A stretch of 64,000 bases of DNA from Porticoccus sp041395745 (GTDB lineage Bacteria; Pseudomonadota; Gammaproteobacteria; Pseudomonadales; Porticoccaceae). Made by a program: the position numbers and the translations under genes. Below, in pieces: positions 1-8,578 of this stretch (position 1 is the first letter of the stretch; every line of letters starts with the position of its first letter). The stretch lies in assembly GCA_041395745.1 (NCBI GenBank), contig JAWKZV010000003.1:310001-374000 (forward strand). Direction: 5' to 3'. Below the pieces are notes generated by a model that ran no database searches, was not told the origin of the DNA, and was given only the letters and a program-made list of their open reading frames with translations.

Positions 1-74
1 CTGGAGAGCGGCGCCTCGGCAAAGGCGGGAAAAACAAACAGGAAACAAACAAAGGCAACAACAAGTCTTTTCAT
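1..74 (-). CDS. Exported protein, N-terminal fragment (runs off the left edge)
   Basis: Reading leftwards from an ATG at 74, the only visible residues are a typical Sec signal peptide: MKRL, a hydrophobic core rich in Val and Phe, then AFA before EAPLS, which fits a signal-peptidase I site. The remainder lies outside the window. It starts 43 bases after the stop of the AI-2E permease on the same strand, so the two are probably cotranscribed. In pseudomonads the permease lies near purM, a DUF2066 exported protein and hda, so DUF2066 is a candidate, but 24 residues cannot decide this. Confidence 0.6.
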   Translation of the reverse strand, partial: MKRLVVAFVCFLFVFPAFAEAPLS

Positions 75-117
75 GGAAATCCGTCTTTCTTATCGGGTAA
101 TAACTGGGAAACCGGGA

Positions 118-1188
118 CTACTCGGACAGCGGCTCCCCGGCATCAGTTCGCGGCCAGGCGTTATAAAGTGCCTTGACCAAGGTGGCCAGGGGTATGGCGA
201 AGAACACCCCCCAGAAGCCCCACAAACCGCCGAACACCAGCACGGCGAGAATGATGGCAATGGGGTGAAGATTGACTGCTTCGGAAAACAGCAGGGGTAC
301 CAGTACGTTACCGTCCAGCGCCTGGATGATGCCGTAGATGATAACCAGCCAGAACAAGTCACCGCCCCAGCCCCACTGGAAGTAGGCCACCAGAGTGACG
401 GGAATGGTCACTACCACGGCACCGATATAGGGAATGACCACCGACAAGCCCACCAGCAACCCCAGCAGCGCGGCGTATTGCAACCCCATCACCAGGAAGG
501 TCACGTAACTGACCACCCCGACCACCAGAATTTCGATGGCCTTGCCACGAACATAATTGGCCATCTGCAGATTCATTTCATGCCAGATGCGCCACATCAC
601 CGGGCGCTCCCGGGGCAGCAGAGAGGACATGAGTCCGAGCAGCTCATCCTTGTCCTTGAGCATGAAGAACACCAGCAGCGGTACCAGCACCAGGTACACC
701 ATCATCACCACCACGCTGGGAAAGGTGCTGAAGGAAAAAGTGACAAGACGCTCAGCCATCCCTGCCACTTCCTTTGAGGCCTGGCTGAGCAGGTCCTTGA
801 GCTGGGCTTCGGAAATGATATGGGGGTATTTCTCCGGCAGCAGCATCAACACGCCCTGCCAGTGTTTAACCATGTTTGGGATCTCACTGGTCAGATTGGC
901 AGCCTGACGGCCGATCAGCGGCAGCAGCACGATGAGGATGGCCAGAAATATGCCCACAAACATCAGGAACACCAGGATCACGGCTACCAGCCGCGGCACC
1001 TTCCACTTGATCAGGCGGTTGACGCTACCCTGCAACAGGAAGGCAAAAATGATCGCTGCCAGGAAAGGCGCCAGTATCTCGCCCATGGTCACCATGACGA
1101 CCAGGGCCACCAGCAGCAGGAAGGTCAACAATACCGCCTCTTCCTCTCCGAAATAGCGGTCGACCCAGTTTCCAAGCACTTTCCACAT
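118..1188 (-). CDS. AI-2E family (PerM-type) membrane transporter
   Basis: This 356-residue polytopic inner-membrane protein belongs to the AI-2E/PerM permease family (PF01594). Hydrophobic segments occur near residues 20-50, 68-95, 155-177, 217-270 and 278-340. Family signatures are visible: VIPYIGAVV near 251-259 and LDGNVLVPLLFSEAVNLHP at 291-309. Members range from autoinducer-2 exporters to Na+/H+ antiporters, so the substrate cannot be named from sequence. The length is normal. It is divergent from bepA across 202 bases in which I see no gene. The pairing of bepA with this permease is common in gammaproteobacteria, but the small tusA gene often found between them is missing here. Confidence 0.9.
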   Translation of the reverse strand: MWKVLGNWVDRYFGEEEAVLLTFLLLVALVVMVTMGEILAPFLAAIIFAFLLQGSVNRLIKWKVPRLVAVILVFLMFVGIFLAILIVLLPLIGRQAANLTSEIPNMVKHWQGVLMLLPEKYPHIISEAQLKDLLSQASKEVAGMAERLVTFSFSTFPSVVVMMVYLVLVPLLVFFMLKDKDELLGLMSSLLPRERPVMWRIWHEMNLQMANYVRGKAIEILVVGVVSYVTFLVMGLQYAALLGLLVGLSVVIPYIGAVVVTIPVTLVAYFQWGWGGDLFWLVIIYGIIQALDGNVLVPLLFSEAVNLHPIAIILAVLVFGGLWGFWGVFFAIPLATLVKALYNAWPRTDAGEPLSE

Positions 1189-1390
1189 ACCGACACCCCA
1201 CCGGACAAAAGCCCGCTAAAAGAAACGGCAGATTACGGAATCCCCCGAAGCGCTTCAAGGACCCGGGAGCAACCTTTTTCCCACCGGAACGTTTTTCACC
1301 ACAAAGGGCACGAATCCCCATGAATTTGGTCTTACAGATACGTTACTATCCCAAAACAACGCTCTTAAGGCGGTTCAACGGACTTTTTCA

Positions 1391-2842
1391 GTGCTGATCA
1401 GACGTATCCCCCATTTCTTCACTTTTGCCCTGTTACTCGCCCTGCTGATTCCCTCCTCGAGGGCAGCCAACATTGAGTTGCCATCTCTGGGGGACACAAC
1501 CTCTGCTGTCATCTCGCAACAACAGGAATATGAACTGGGTCAGGCCTGGCTGCGCGCATACCGCAGCCGCATCCCCGAATTCAACGATCCCGAATTGCAC
1601 AGTTACCTGGAACAGCTGCTGGTCAAACTGGCCGTGCACAGCCAGCTGGAAGACCACCGTCTGTCCCTGGTGGCCATCAATAACCCCACCATGAATGCCT
1701 TTGCTGTCCCCGGCGGGGTCATTGGCGTACACCTGGGGCTGTTCCGCTACGCCAAATCCGAACACCAGCTGGCGTCAGTACTGGCGCACGAATTGGCTCA
1801 CCTCAGCCAGCGGCATTTTGCCCGGCGTGTCGCCGAACAGCGCAAAAATTCCATGACGACCATGGCGGGAATGCTCGCCAGCCTGGTGTTGGCCGCCACA
1901 GTGGGCGGTGATGCGGGAATCGCGGCAATGACCGCCACCCAGGCCGCCAGCCTGCAAAACACCCTGCGCTACAGCCGTCAGAATGAACAGGAAGCGGATC
2001 GGCTGGGCATTGAGACCATTTACGCCTCCGGGATGGACCCCGCGGCAGTGGGCGCCATGTTCGAGGAAATGCTGCGCGCCACTCGTTACACCGGCAGCAA
2101 ACCGCCGGAGTTTCTGCTGACGCACCCGCTCACGGAAAGCCGCGTGGCCGATGCCAAAAACCGCATCGCCCAATACCCACCCAAGTACTACCCGGACAAT
2201 GTTGAATTTCACCTGATGCGGGTCAGGGCGCTGATAGCCATAGACCAGAACCCGTCCGCCTCACTGGACCGTTTCCAGCGGGAACTGAGTGGCGACAGTC
2301 TGAGCCGGGAAGCTGCCCGTTACGGCACGGTTCTGGCCTACGCTCAGCTCGGTGAAATGAAAAAGGCCCGCGAAGCCATGGCCATCCTGCTGAAGGAATC
2401 GCCGGACCGAGTCACCTATCGCCTTGAGGACATCACCCTGGATCGCCAGGAAGGCAAGTTCATCAGCGCCATTGAAAAGAGCCAGCAACTGCTGCGCTTC
2501 AACGGCAACAGCTACCCGCTGCGCATGTCTCTGGCGGAAACCTACCTGAAGGCCAACCGCTACACCGAATCCGAACAGATACTGCGAACACTGGCAGTCG
2601 ACTACCCGGAAACTCCCTATATCTGGTTCCAGCTGGCGGAAGTGAGCGGTCTGGCGGGCAACATTGCCGGTGTACACAAGGCTCGCGCCCAGTATTTCCT
2701 GCTCAACGGCGTGTTCGACAAGGCGCGGGAACAGCTGGGCTACGCCCGCAAACTGCTGATCAACGATTTCAAGGAAGTGGCCATCATCGATCAGCAACTG
2801 CGCGACCTGGCCGAGCTGGAAAAGAAAATGAAGGATTTCTAA
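1391..2842 (+). CDS. bepA: BepA-like periplasmic M48 zinc metalloprotease with TPR repeats
   Basis: A 483-residue exported protease/chaperone of the BepA (YfgC) family, which assists LptD assembly and degrades stalled outer-membrane proteins. It begins with a signal peptide (residues 1-25). HELAH at 133-137 supplies zinc ligands His133 and His137 and catalytic Glu134. The third ligand is Glu201 in NEQEADRLG, and His245 in LLTHPLTESR matches the His that plugs the active site in E. coli BepA. The C-terminal 200 residues are TPR-like helices. The start is GTG, as no in-frame ATG precedes the signal peptide. A hairpin follows just after the stop, between this gene and convergent nadA. Confidence 0.93.
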   Translation: MLIRRIPHFFTFALLLALLIPSSRAANIELPSLGDTTSAVISQQQEYELGQAWLRAYRSRIPEFNDPELHSYLEQLLVKLAVHSQLEDHRLSLVAINNPTMNAFAVPGGVIGVHLGLFRYAKSEHQLASVLAHELAHLSQRHFARRVAEQRKNSMTTMAGMLASLVLAATVGGDAGIAAMTATQAASLQNTLRYSRQNEQEADRLGIETIYASGMDPAAVGAMFEEMLRATRYTGSKPPEFLLTHPLTESRVADAKNRIAQYPPKYYPDNVEFHLMRVRALIAIDQNPSASLDRFQRELSGDSLSREAARYGTVLAYAQLGEMKKAREAMAILLKESPDRVTYRLEDITLDRQEGKFISAIEKSQQLLRFNGNSYPLRMSLAETYLKANRYTESEQILRTLAVDYPETPYIWFQLAEVSGLAGNIAGVHKARAQYFLLNGVFDKAREQLGYARKLLINDFKEVAIIDQQLRDLAELEKKMKDF

Positions 2843-2847
2843 TACAC

Positions 2848-2870
2848 GAAGGCCCTCTCAGAGGGCCTTC
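2848..2870. terminator. Hairpin between convergent bepA and nadA
   Basis: A 10-bp perfect stem, GAAGGCCCTC/GAGGGCCTTC, with a 3-nt loop lies 5 bases after the bepA stop and 57 bases after the nadA stop on the opposite strand. Neither side has a good T tract, so termination strength is uncertain; its position between convergent genes supports a shared terminator. Confidence 0.5.
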
Positions 2871-2927
2871 TGAAGGAAAACTCACTGCCTGCCACTACTC
2901 CGAAGCAGGCCTCACACAACTCTAATA

Positions 2928-4010
2928 TCAGCGCGGTTCTGCCGCCAACTGCTGCTCCCGAAAGTCGAGCATACGCTGCAATGACACCATCGCCTGCTTG
3001 CCCACCTCAGGGTCCACATGAATTTCGTTAGTGCCCTGCTCAAGTGATGCCATCAGGTTTTCCAGATGGTTCATCGCCATCCATGGGCAGTGCGCACAAC
3101 TGCGGCATGTAGCCCCCTCACCGGCGGTGGGAGCAATAATCAGCTCTTTATCCGGCGCCGCCTGTTGCATCTTGTAGAAGATGCCGCTGTCGGTGGCAAC
3201 AATCATGCGCTTGTTCGGCAGCGTCTGGGCCGCCTTGATCAGCTGTGAAGTGGAACCCACTGCATCGGCAATCTCCACCATCGCCTCCGGAGATTCCGGG
3301 TGGACTAGCACGGCGGCATCGGGATAGAGCTGTTTCAGGCTTGCTACGCCACGGGATTTGAACTCCTCGTGAACAATGCAGCTGCCATCCCACAACAGCA
3401 TGTCGGCACCGGTTTTTTTCTGCACGTAACTGCCGAGGTATTTGTCCGGCGCCCAGAGAATCTTCTCACCGCGGCTATCCAGGTAATCAATCACATCCAG
3501 GGCGATGCTGGATGTCACCACCCAGTCCGCCCGAGCCTTCACCGCCGCCGAAGTATTGGCGTAAACCACAACAGTGCGGTCGGGATGCTGGTCGCAAAAG
3601 GCGGTGAAATCGTCGGCTGGACAGCCGATATCCAGAGAGCAGGTCGCTTCCAGAGTCGGCATCAGCACCGTTTTTTCCGGGGTGAGAATCTTGGCGGTTT
3701 CCCCCATGAATTTTACCCCGGCCACCACCAGCGTCTTGGCCGGATGGTTATTGCCAAACCGGGCCATTTCCAGGGAGTCGGAGACAAAACCGCCGGTCTC
3801 CTCCGCCAGTTGCTGAATCACGGCATCGGTGTAGTAGTGAGCCACGATGACGGCATCCTTTTCCTTCAACAACTGCTTGATGCGCTCCTTGTAGAACGCC
3901 TCCTCCTCAGGAGTGTACCTGGGCTCGTCGTGCACCTGGTCGAGGTAACGCTCGACGATCTGGCGGTGGTCCGATTCGCTGGCAATATGGAGCTTGTTTG
4001 AATGACTCAT
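2928..4010 (-). CDS. nadA: Quinolinate synthase NadA
   Basis: NadA condenses iminoaspartate with dihydroxyacetone phosphate to give quinolinate in de novo NAD synthesis, using an oxygen-sensitive [4Fe-4S] cluster. The 360-residue protein has cysteines at 124 (EATCSLDIGC), 211 (DGSCIVHEEF) and 308 in CRSCAHC (302-308). With a constant offset of 11 they match the three cluster ligands of E. coli NadA (113, 200, 297). The CxxCxxC arrangement is the long-form gammaproteobacterial type. The next pathway enzyme, nadC, lies 43 kb away. No strong Shine-Dalgarno is visible before the ATG at 4010. It is divergent from arsR, so the arsR operator lies in its upstream region. Confidence 0.96.
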   Translation of the reverse strand: MSHSNKLHIASESDHRQIVERYLDQVHDEPRYTPEEEAFYKERIKQLLKEKDAVIVAHYYTDAVIQQLAEETGGFVSDSLEMARFGNNHPAKTLVVAGVKFMGETAKILTPEKTVLMPTLEATCSLDIGCPADDFTAFCDQHPDRTVVVYANTSAAVKARADWVVTSSIALDVIDYLDSRGEKILWAPDKYLGSYVQKKTGADMLLWDGSCIVHEEFKSRGVASLKQLYPDAAVLVHPESPEAMVEIADAVGSTSQLIKAAQTLPNKRMIVATDSGIFYKMQQAAPDKELIIAPTAGEGATCRSCAHCPWMAMNHLENLMASLEQGTNEIHVDPEVGKQAMVSLQRMLDFREQQLAAEPR

Positions 4011-4098
4011 AGGTGGGGTTACTGACCGAATAATGCTTATTTAAATTTTAACACAGAAGCCAACCGGCTTTTTTAACCCCCGGCGATAAATCAACCAC

Positions 4099-4136
4099 TG
4101 TATTCGTTATTCCATATATATGGAATAACGAATACA
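4099..4136. promoter_or_regulatory. 38-bp perfect palindrome, probable ArsR operator
   Basis: The half-site TGTATTCGTTATTCCATAT is followed immediately by its exact reverse complement, giving 38 bases of perfect dyad symmetry 34 bases upstream of arsR. A good -10 candidate, TACAAT (4133-4138), overlaps the right arm, so a bound repressor would block RNA polymerase. ArsR/SmtB repressors bind AT-rich imperfect palindromes of this kind; assignment to the adjacent arsR is inference from position. Confidence 0.75.
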
Positions 4137-4170
4137 ATCCCCAGCGGTTTGTAAAAGCTCTGGCATCGCC

Positions 4171-4515
4171 ATGAATCCGGTCAATTTTTTCAAGTCTCTC
4201 GCCGATGAGACCCGCTTGCGCACCCTCATGCTGATCGAGCAGGAAGGGGAACTCTGCGTCTGTGAACTCACCGCAGCCCTGGGAGAAAGCCAACCGAAAA
4301 TTTCCCGCCACCTGGCGCAGCTGCGCCAGTGCGAGCTGCTGCTGGATCGCCGTCAGGGACTATGGGTCTTCTACCGCCTCAACCCCGATCTGCCAGACTG
4401 GGCCAGAGCGGTCATCACTGAAGCAACCGGGGCAAACAAGGCCTTTCTGGCTGACAGCCTTGCCAATCTCTGCCACATGGGTGAGCGACCGGAGCGGGCC
4501 AAGACCTGCTGCTAG
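4171..4515 (+). CDS. arsR: ArsR/SmtB-family metalloregulatory repressor
   Basis: This 114-residue winged-helix repressor controls arsenic resistance genes and releases DNA on binding As(III). ELCVCEL at 27-33 (Cys29, Cys31) is the classic alpha-3 trivalent-arsenic motif, followed by the recognition helix near QPKISRHLAQL (41-51). Two further cysteines end the protein (KTCC) and could add a ligand. It is the first gene of the plus-strand arsenic cluster; the GAPDH gene starts 50 bases later. Autoregulation through the palindrome just upstream is likely. Identity as an ArsR-family protein is secure; arsenic specificity rests on the motif and the arsJ neighbourhood. Confidence 0.93.
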   Translation: MNPVNFFKSLADETRLRTLMLIEQEGELCVCELTAALGESQPKISRHLAQLRQCELLLDRRQGLWVFYRLNPDLPDWARAVITEATGANKAFLADSLANLCHMGERPERAKTCC

Positions 4516-4565
4516 ACCTTCTGCAAAGACAATTCCCCACCGATTCCAATTGAGGAACGACGACG

Positions 4566-5571
4566 ATGACCATCAAAGTAGGTATCAACGGCTTTGGCCG
4601 CATGGGAAGACTGGCCCTGCGCGCCGCCTGGGGCTGGGATGAGCTGCAATTTGTGCAGATCAATGATCCCGCCGGCGACGCAGCCACGCTGGCGCATCTG
4701 CTCAATTTCGACTCCGTCCACGGTCGCTGGAACCGCGAGGCCATTGCCGAGGGCGAAGAGATACTGGTGGGCTCGCAGCGCATTCGCTGCAGCCGCAACA
4801 AGACAATCGGGGAGACCGACTGGTCCGGCTGTGACCTGGTGATCGAGGCCTCCGGCAAGATGAAATCCACCCAGGTGTTACAAGCCTACCTGGACCAGGG
4901 GTAAAGCGGGTGGTGGTGACTGCACCGGTAAAGAGGAAGGCGTGCTGAACGTAGTGATGGGCGTCAATCACCACCTGTACGACAAGGACCGCCACTCAAT
5001 TGTTACCGCGGCTTCCTGCACCACCAACTGCCTGGCACCTGTCGTCAAGGTGATCCATGAAAAACTCGGCATTCGCCACGGTTCCATGACCACCATCCAC
5101 GACCTGACCAATACCCAGACCATTCTCGATGCGCCGCACAAGGATTTGCGCCGGGCCAGGGCCTGCGGCATGAGCCTGATTCCCACCACCACCGGTTCGG
5201 CAACAGCCATTACCCACATCTTTCCGGATTTGAAGGGTCGCCTGAATGGCCATGCGGTGCGGGTACCGCTGGCCAATGCCTCCCTGACCGACTGTGTGTT
5301 CGAAGTGGAGCACGCCACTACCGCCGAAGCGGTCAACCAGCTGCTGAAAGACGCTGCCGAAGGCGAGCTACAGGGTATCCTCGGCTACGAGGAGCGCCCG
5401 CTGGTCTCTATCGATTACAAGACCGATCCCCGCTCAAGCATCATCGACGCGCCGTCCACCATGGTAATCAACGGCACCCAGGTGAAACTCTACACCTGGT
5501 ACGACAACGAGTGGGGCTACGCCAACCGCACCGTGGAACTGGCACGCCTGGTTGGAACCCGGGACCAGTAA
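4566..5571 (+). CDS. ArsJ-associated glyceraldehyde-3-phosphate dehydrogenase (frameshifted twice as read)
   Basis: In arsJ operons this GAPDH uses arsenate in place of phosphate to make 1-arseno-3-phosphoglycerate, which ArsJ exports. The N-terminal part (4566-4904) has the NAD-binding GINGFGRMGR. The C-terminal part (from about 4936) has the catalytic SCTTNC and ends in WYDNEWGY, the normal GAPDH end. They lie in different frames. Between them a third frame encodes VKRVVVTAPVK, the expected link. One G missing from the run at 4898-4901 and one A missing near 4930-4932 explain both shifts. Restored, it is about 335 residues, normal for the family. Either sequencing error or a recent pseudogene; I favour error because both are homopolymer deletions. 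Confidence 0.85.
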
Positions 5572-5576
5572 GCGTC

Positions 5577-6842
5577 ATGCAAGCACTTGCCAGATTGAGA
5601 CCGGACGTTCGCCAGTACCTGATCGTCACGGGCAACTACTGGGCCTTTACCCTGACCGACGGGGCCCTGCGCATGCTGGTGGTGCTGCATTTTCACGAAC
5701 TCGGTTACAGCCCGCTGGAAATTGCCCTGCTGTTCCTGTTTTATGAATTCTTCGGTGTCGTCACGAACCTGCTTGGAGGCTGGCTGGGAGCCCATCTGGG
5801 TCTCAACCGCACCATGAACGCCGGACTGCTGATGCAGGTGCTGGCACTGGCCATGCTGCTGGTGCCGACGAACTGGCTCACCGTACCCTGGGTCATGGCC
5901 GCCCAGGCCCTGTCCGGCATCGCCAAGGACCTCAACAAAATGAGCGCCAAGAGCGCCATCAAGTTGCTGGTGCCAAAGGAGGCATCCGGTTCCCTGTATC
6001 GCTGGGTGGCGCTGCTGACCGGGTCGAAAAATGCCCTCAAGGGCGCCGGCTTTTTTCTCGGCGGATCACTGCTGGCCTTACTGGGTTTTCGCACCACCAT
6101 CGCCAGCATGGTCGCAGGCCTTGCGGTGGTGTGGCTGCTGAGCGTGCTGGCCCTGCGCGGCGACCTTGGCAAGGCGCAAAACAAGCCAAAGTTTTCCCAG
6201 CTGTTTTCCCGCAGTGGCGCTATCAATTACCTGTCTGCCGCCCGGCTGTGCCTGTTCGCTGCCAGGGATGTGTGGTTTGTGGTGGCACTGCCGGTGTACC
6301 TGTCAGTGACTCTCGACTGGGATCACTGGCAGGTGGGCAGTTTTCTGGCCCTCTGGGTGATCGGCTACGGTGCAGTGCAGGCCGCCGCGCCACTACTCAC
6401 GGGAACGCATCGCGGCGGAGTGTCGGGGGGCGGAGTGTCGGGGGGCAGAGTGTCGGGGGGAAGAGTACCGGACGGCCACAGCGCCTTCCTCTGGGCATCG
6501 CCGCTGATACTGGCACCGGCGGCCATTGCCCTGGCAATGACACTGGACTGGCATCCCACCACAGCACTGTTATCCGGGCTGCTGCTGTTCGGGGTGTTGT
6601 TTGCGGTCAATTCCTCCCTGCACAGTTACCTGATCGTCAGTTACGCGCGGGAAGATGGCGTATCCCTGGACGTGGGTTTTTATTACATGGCCAATGCCAT
6701 GGGGCGGTTACTGGGAACGGTTTTGTCAGGCTGGCTGTTTCAGGCCAGCGGGCTGGTTGCCTGTCTGTGGGTATCGGCGACACTGATTGCCAGCGCTGCG
6801 CTGATCTCCCTGAAACTACCGACACATCAACCGGACAGTTAA
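5577..6842 (+). CDS. arsJ: ArsJ, organoarsenical efflux MFS transporter
   Basis: ArsJ is an MFS permease that exports 1-arseno-3-phosphoglycerate made by the preceding GAPDH, a two-gene arsenate-resistance route. This protein is 421 residues with about 11-12 hydrophobic segments. The ATG at 5577 is chosen because family members start near RPDVRQYLIVTGNYWAFT and it lies 5 bases after the GAPDH stop; the open frame continues upstream only by chance. The hydrophilic loop encoded at 6414-6472 is a run of GG(V/R)SG pentapeptides from a 15-bp tandem repeat, unusual for the family. It lies in the second half, between membrane segments, so it probably does not block transport. Confidence 0.9.
   Translation: MQALARLRPDVRQYLIVTGNYWAFTLTDGALRMLVVLHFHELGYSPLEIALLFLFYEFFGVVTNLLGGWLGAHLGLNRTMNAGLLMQVLALAMLLVPTNWLTVPWVMAAQALSGIAKDLNKMSAKSAIKLLVPKEASGSLYRWVALLTGSKNALKGAGFFLGGSLLALLGFRTTIASMVAGLAVVWLLSVLALRGDLGKAQNKPKFSQLFSRSGAINYLSAARLCLFAARDVWFVVALPVYLSVTLDWDHWQVGSFLALWVIGYGAVQAAAPLLTGTHRGGVSGGGVSGGRVSGGRVPDGHSAFLWASPLILAPAAIALAMTLDWHPTTALLSGLLLFGVLFAVNSSLHSYLIVSYAREDGVSLDVGFYYMANAMGRLLGTVLSGWLFQASGLVACLWVSATLIASAALISLKLPTHQPDS
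6414..6472 (+). repeat. 15-bp tandem repeat inside arsJ
   Basis: Three consecutive units of GGCGGAGTGTCGGGG (6414-6428, 6429-6443, and 6444-6458 with one change) plus a degenerate fourth encode GGVSG-type pentapeptides. The unit length is a multiple of three, so copy-number change would keep the frame. Confidence 0.85.
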
Positions 6843-6908
6843 CTGATTTGTATCATGCGGGGACAACTGGCTTCACATCCCTCCGTGCGTATACTGAGCT
6901 GGCAGGAG

Positions 6909-6935
6909 AAAAAACTGCCCAGACAGGAGTTTTTT
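6909..6935 (+). terminator. Possible terminator after arsJ
   Basis: AAAAAACT and AGTTTTTT form an 8-bp stem around an 11-nt loop with a weak inner CC/GG pair, ending in six T. It lies 66 bases after the arsJ stop and 40 bases before the permease start, so the permease may have its own promoter or depend on readthrough. Confidence 0.4.
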
Positions 6936-6975
6936 AGCGGACCTGAGTGCTTGCAACAGACTCACAGGAATGGCG

Positions 6976-8295
6976 ATGGATAATAAGTTGCTGAAGTTAT
7001 ACCAGCAGGATCCCGGTCAGGCTCGCCTGATGTTCCTGATGATCGCTGGCTTCCTGGTCATTTATTTTTTACCCCTCGGCACAGCGCGTTTTGACAATGC
7101 CCTGATGGAAGGCTTCCGCCTGACCAACTGGTATGCCCGGGAGCACGTCATCCTGTGTCTGCTTCCCGCATTCGTGATCGCCGGCGCCATGGCGGTCTAC
7201 ATCAGCCAGGGAGCAGTGATCCGCCATCTAGGTCCCCAGGCCTCCAAACCGGTAGCATTCGGGGTAGCCTCAGTTTCTGGCTGCCTGCTCGCCGTTTGTT
7301 CCTGCACGGTGCTGCCGCTGTTTGGCGGCATCTACAAGCGCGGTGCAGGACTGGGAGCGGCCATCGCCTTTCTCTATTCGGGACCGGCCATCAACGTCAT
7401 GGCCGTCGTGGTCACCGCCAAGGTGCTCGGGGCGGAACTGGGCATAGCCCGCGCCATCGGCGCGATTCTGTTCTCAGTGGTCATCGGCGCAATCATGCAT
7501 CTGATCTACCGCCGGGAAGAAGCCGCGCGCTCCAGCGCCGCCGGCAAAGGCTTCACCGCCGATGCGGGAGAAAAACCGCTGAGCGCGGTCATTGCCTTTT
7601 TTTCGCTATTGATCGGCATTCTGGTGTTTGCCAACTGGGCAGCCGCCGACAGCGCCATCTGGATGATGGTTTACCAGTGGAAATGGCCCATAACCGCGTT
7701 GCTGGCAGTAGCCTTTGGCATGTTACTGGTGTGGCGCTGGAACTGGTCTCCCGGCACCCTGCTGGCCCTCGGGGCACTCATTCTGGCTCTCACGCTGCTG
7801 TTTCCCGGTGTTCATGAGTTGCCCTTCGCCGTTGGCATCATCGGCCTGTTGCTGCTGGCGGCTCAGCGCGAAGACGACCAGGAGTGGGCGGCCCAGAGCT
7901 GGGATTTCACCAAACAGATCGTGCCGCTGTTGCTGGCAGGGGTCTTTGTCGCCGGGCTGCTGCTGGGTCGCCCCGGTTTCGAAGGCCTGATTCCCTCCCA
8001 CTGGGTCACGGCCGCGGTGGGTGACAATGGCCTGCTATCCACTCTGTTGGCGGCGCTGGTGGGTGGTTTTATGTATTTCTCGACACTGACTGAAGTGCCC
8101 ATTGTTGAGGGACTGATCGGCAACGGCATGGGCAAGGGCCCGGCCCTGGCACTGCTGCTCGCCGGCCCCGCCATATCCCTGCCGAACATGCTGGTGATCC
8201 GCACCATCATCGGCACGCAGAAGACCCTGATCTACTGTGCACTGGTGGTAGTGATGGCCACCCTGACCGGTTTTCTTTACGGCAACTTTTTCTAG
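6976..8295 (+). CDS. ArsP-like permease (DUF318/PF03773 family)
   Basis: A 439-residue permease with about ten hydrophobic segments. The signature GCLLAVCSCTVLPLFGG, then GAGLGAAIAFLYSGPAINV, is typical of the PF03773 permeases that include ArsP, an exporter of trivalent organoarsenicals. The cysteines in CSC could engage arsenic. The second half repeats the motif as LAGPAISLPNMLVI, as expected for this internally duplicated family. AGGAA at 6966-6970 is 5 bases from the ATG at 6976 but touches the ATG at 6970, so I prefer 6976. A small thioredoxin follows 11 bases later, a known pairing. Substrate is inferred from family and neighbours. Confidence 0.82.
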   Translation: MDNKLLKLYQQDPGQARLMFLMIAGFLVIYFLPLGTARFDNALMEGFRLTNWYAREHVILCLLPAFVIAGAMAVYISQGAVIRHLGPQASKPVAFGVASVSGCLLAVCSCTVLPLFGGIYKRGAGLGAAIAFLYSGPAINVMAVVVTAKVLGAELGIARAIGAILFSVVIGAIMHLIYRREEAARSSAAGKGFTADAGEKPLSAVIAFFSLLIGILVFANWAAADSAIWMMVYQWKWPITALLAVAFGMLLVWRWNWSPGTLLALGALILALTLLFPGVHELPFAVGIIGLLLLAAQREDDQEWAAQSWDFTKQIVPLLLAGVFVAGLLLGRPGFEGLIPSHWVTAAVGDNGLLSTLLAALVGGFMYFSTLTEVPIVEGLIGNGMGKGPALALLLAGPAISLPNMLVIRTIIGTQKTLIYCALVVVMATLTGFLYGNFF

Positions 8296-8306
8296 GAGCA
8301 ACACCA

Positions 8307-8552
8307 ATGAAACTGACGATTTACGGCAAAGGTTGCAGCAAGTGTGAAAAGCTGCAGCAATACGCCGAAGCCGCAGCCAGAACTCTGGGGGTCGATTACG
8401 AAATGGAAAAAGTGACTGACATGAACCAGATCATTGATGCCGGGGTAATGCACACTCCGGCGTTGGCCATAGACGGCGAGGTAGTGCTGGAAGGTCGTAT
8501 TGGCACGGAAAGCCAGATCGGTGACTTACTGGCGTCAAAATCCGGCGGTTAA
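8307..8552 (+). CDS. Small thioredoxin-fold protein (Thioredoxin_3 type)
   Basis: An 81-residue thioredoxin/glutaredoxin-like protein with a redox-type CxxC (Cys10-Ser-Lys-Cys13) right after the first strand and the cis-proline motif HTPAL. It has no signal peptide. The family is small, about 80 residues, and is regularly encoded beside PF03773 permeases; it may reduce a disulfide in the permease or pass a thiol-bound substrate to it. It is the last gene of the arsenic cluster, 11 bases after the permease, with SD-like GGAGCA before the ATG. The fold is clear; the biochemical partner is inference. Confidence 0.85.
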   Translation: MKLTIYGKGCSKCEKLQQYAEAAARTLGVDYEMEKVTDMNQIIDAGVMHTPALAIDGEVVLEGRIGTESQIGDLLASKSGG

Positions 8553-8578
8553 CTCAGCCTCGTCTCAAAAACATTCGT

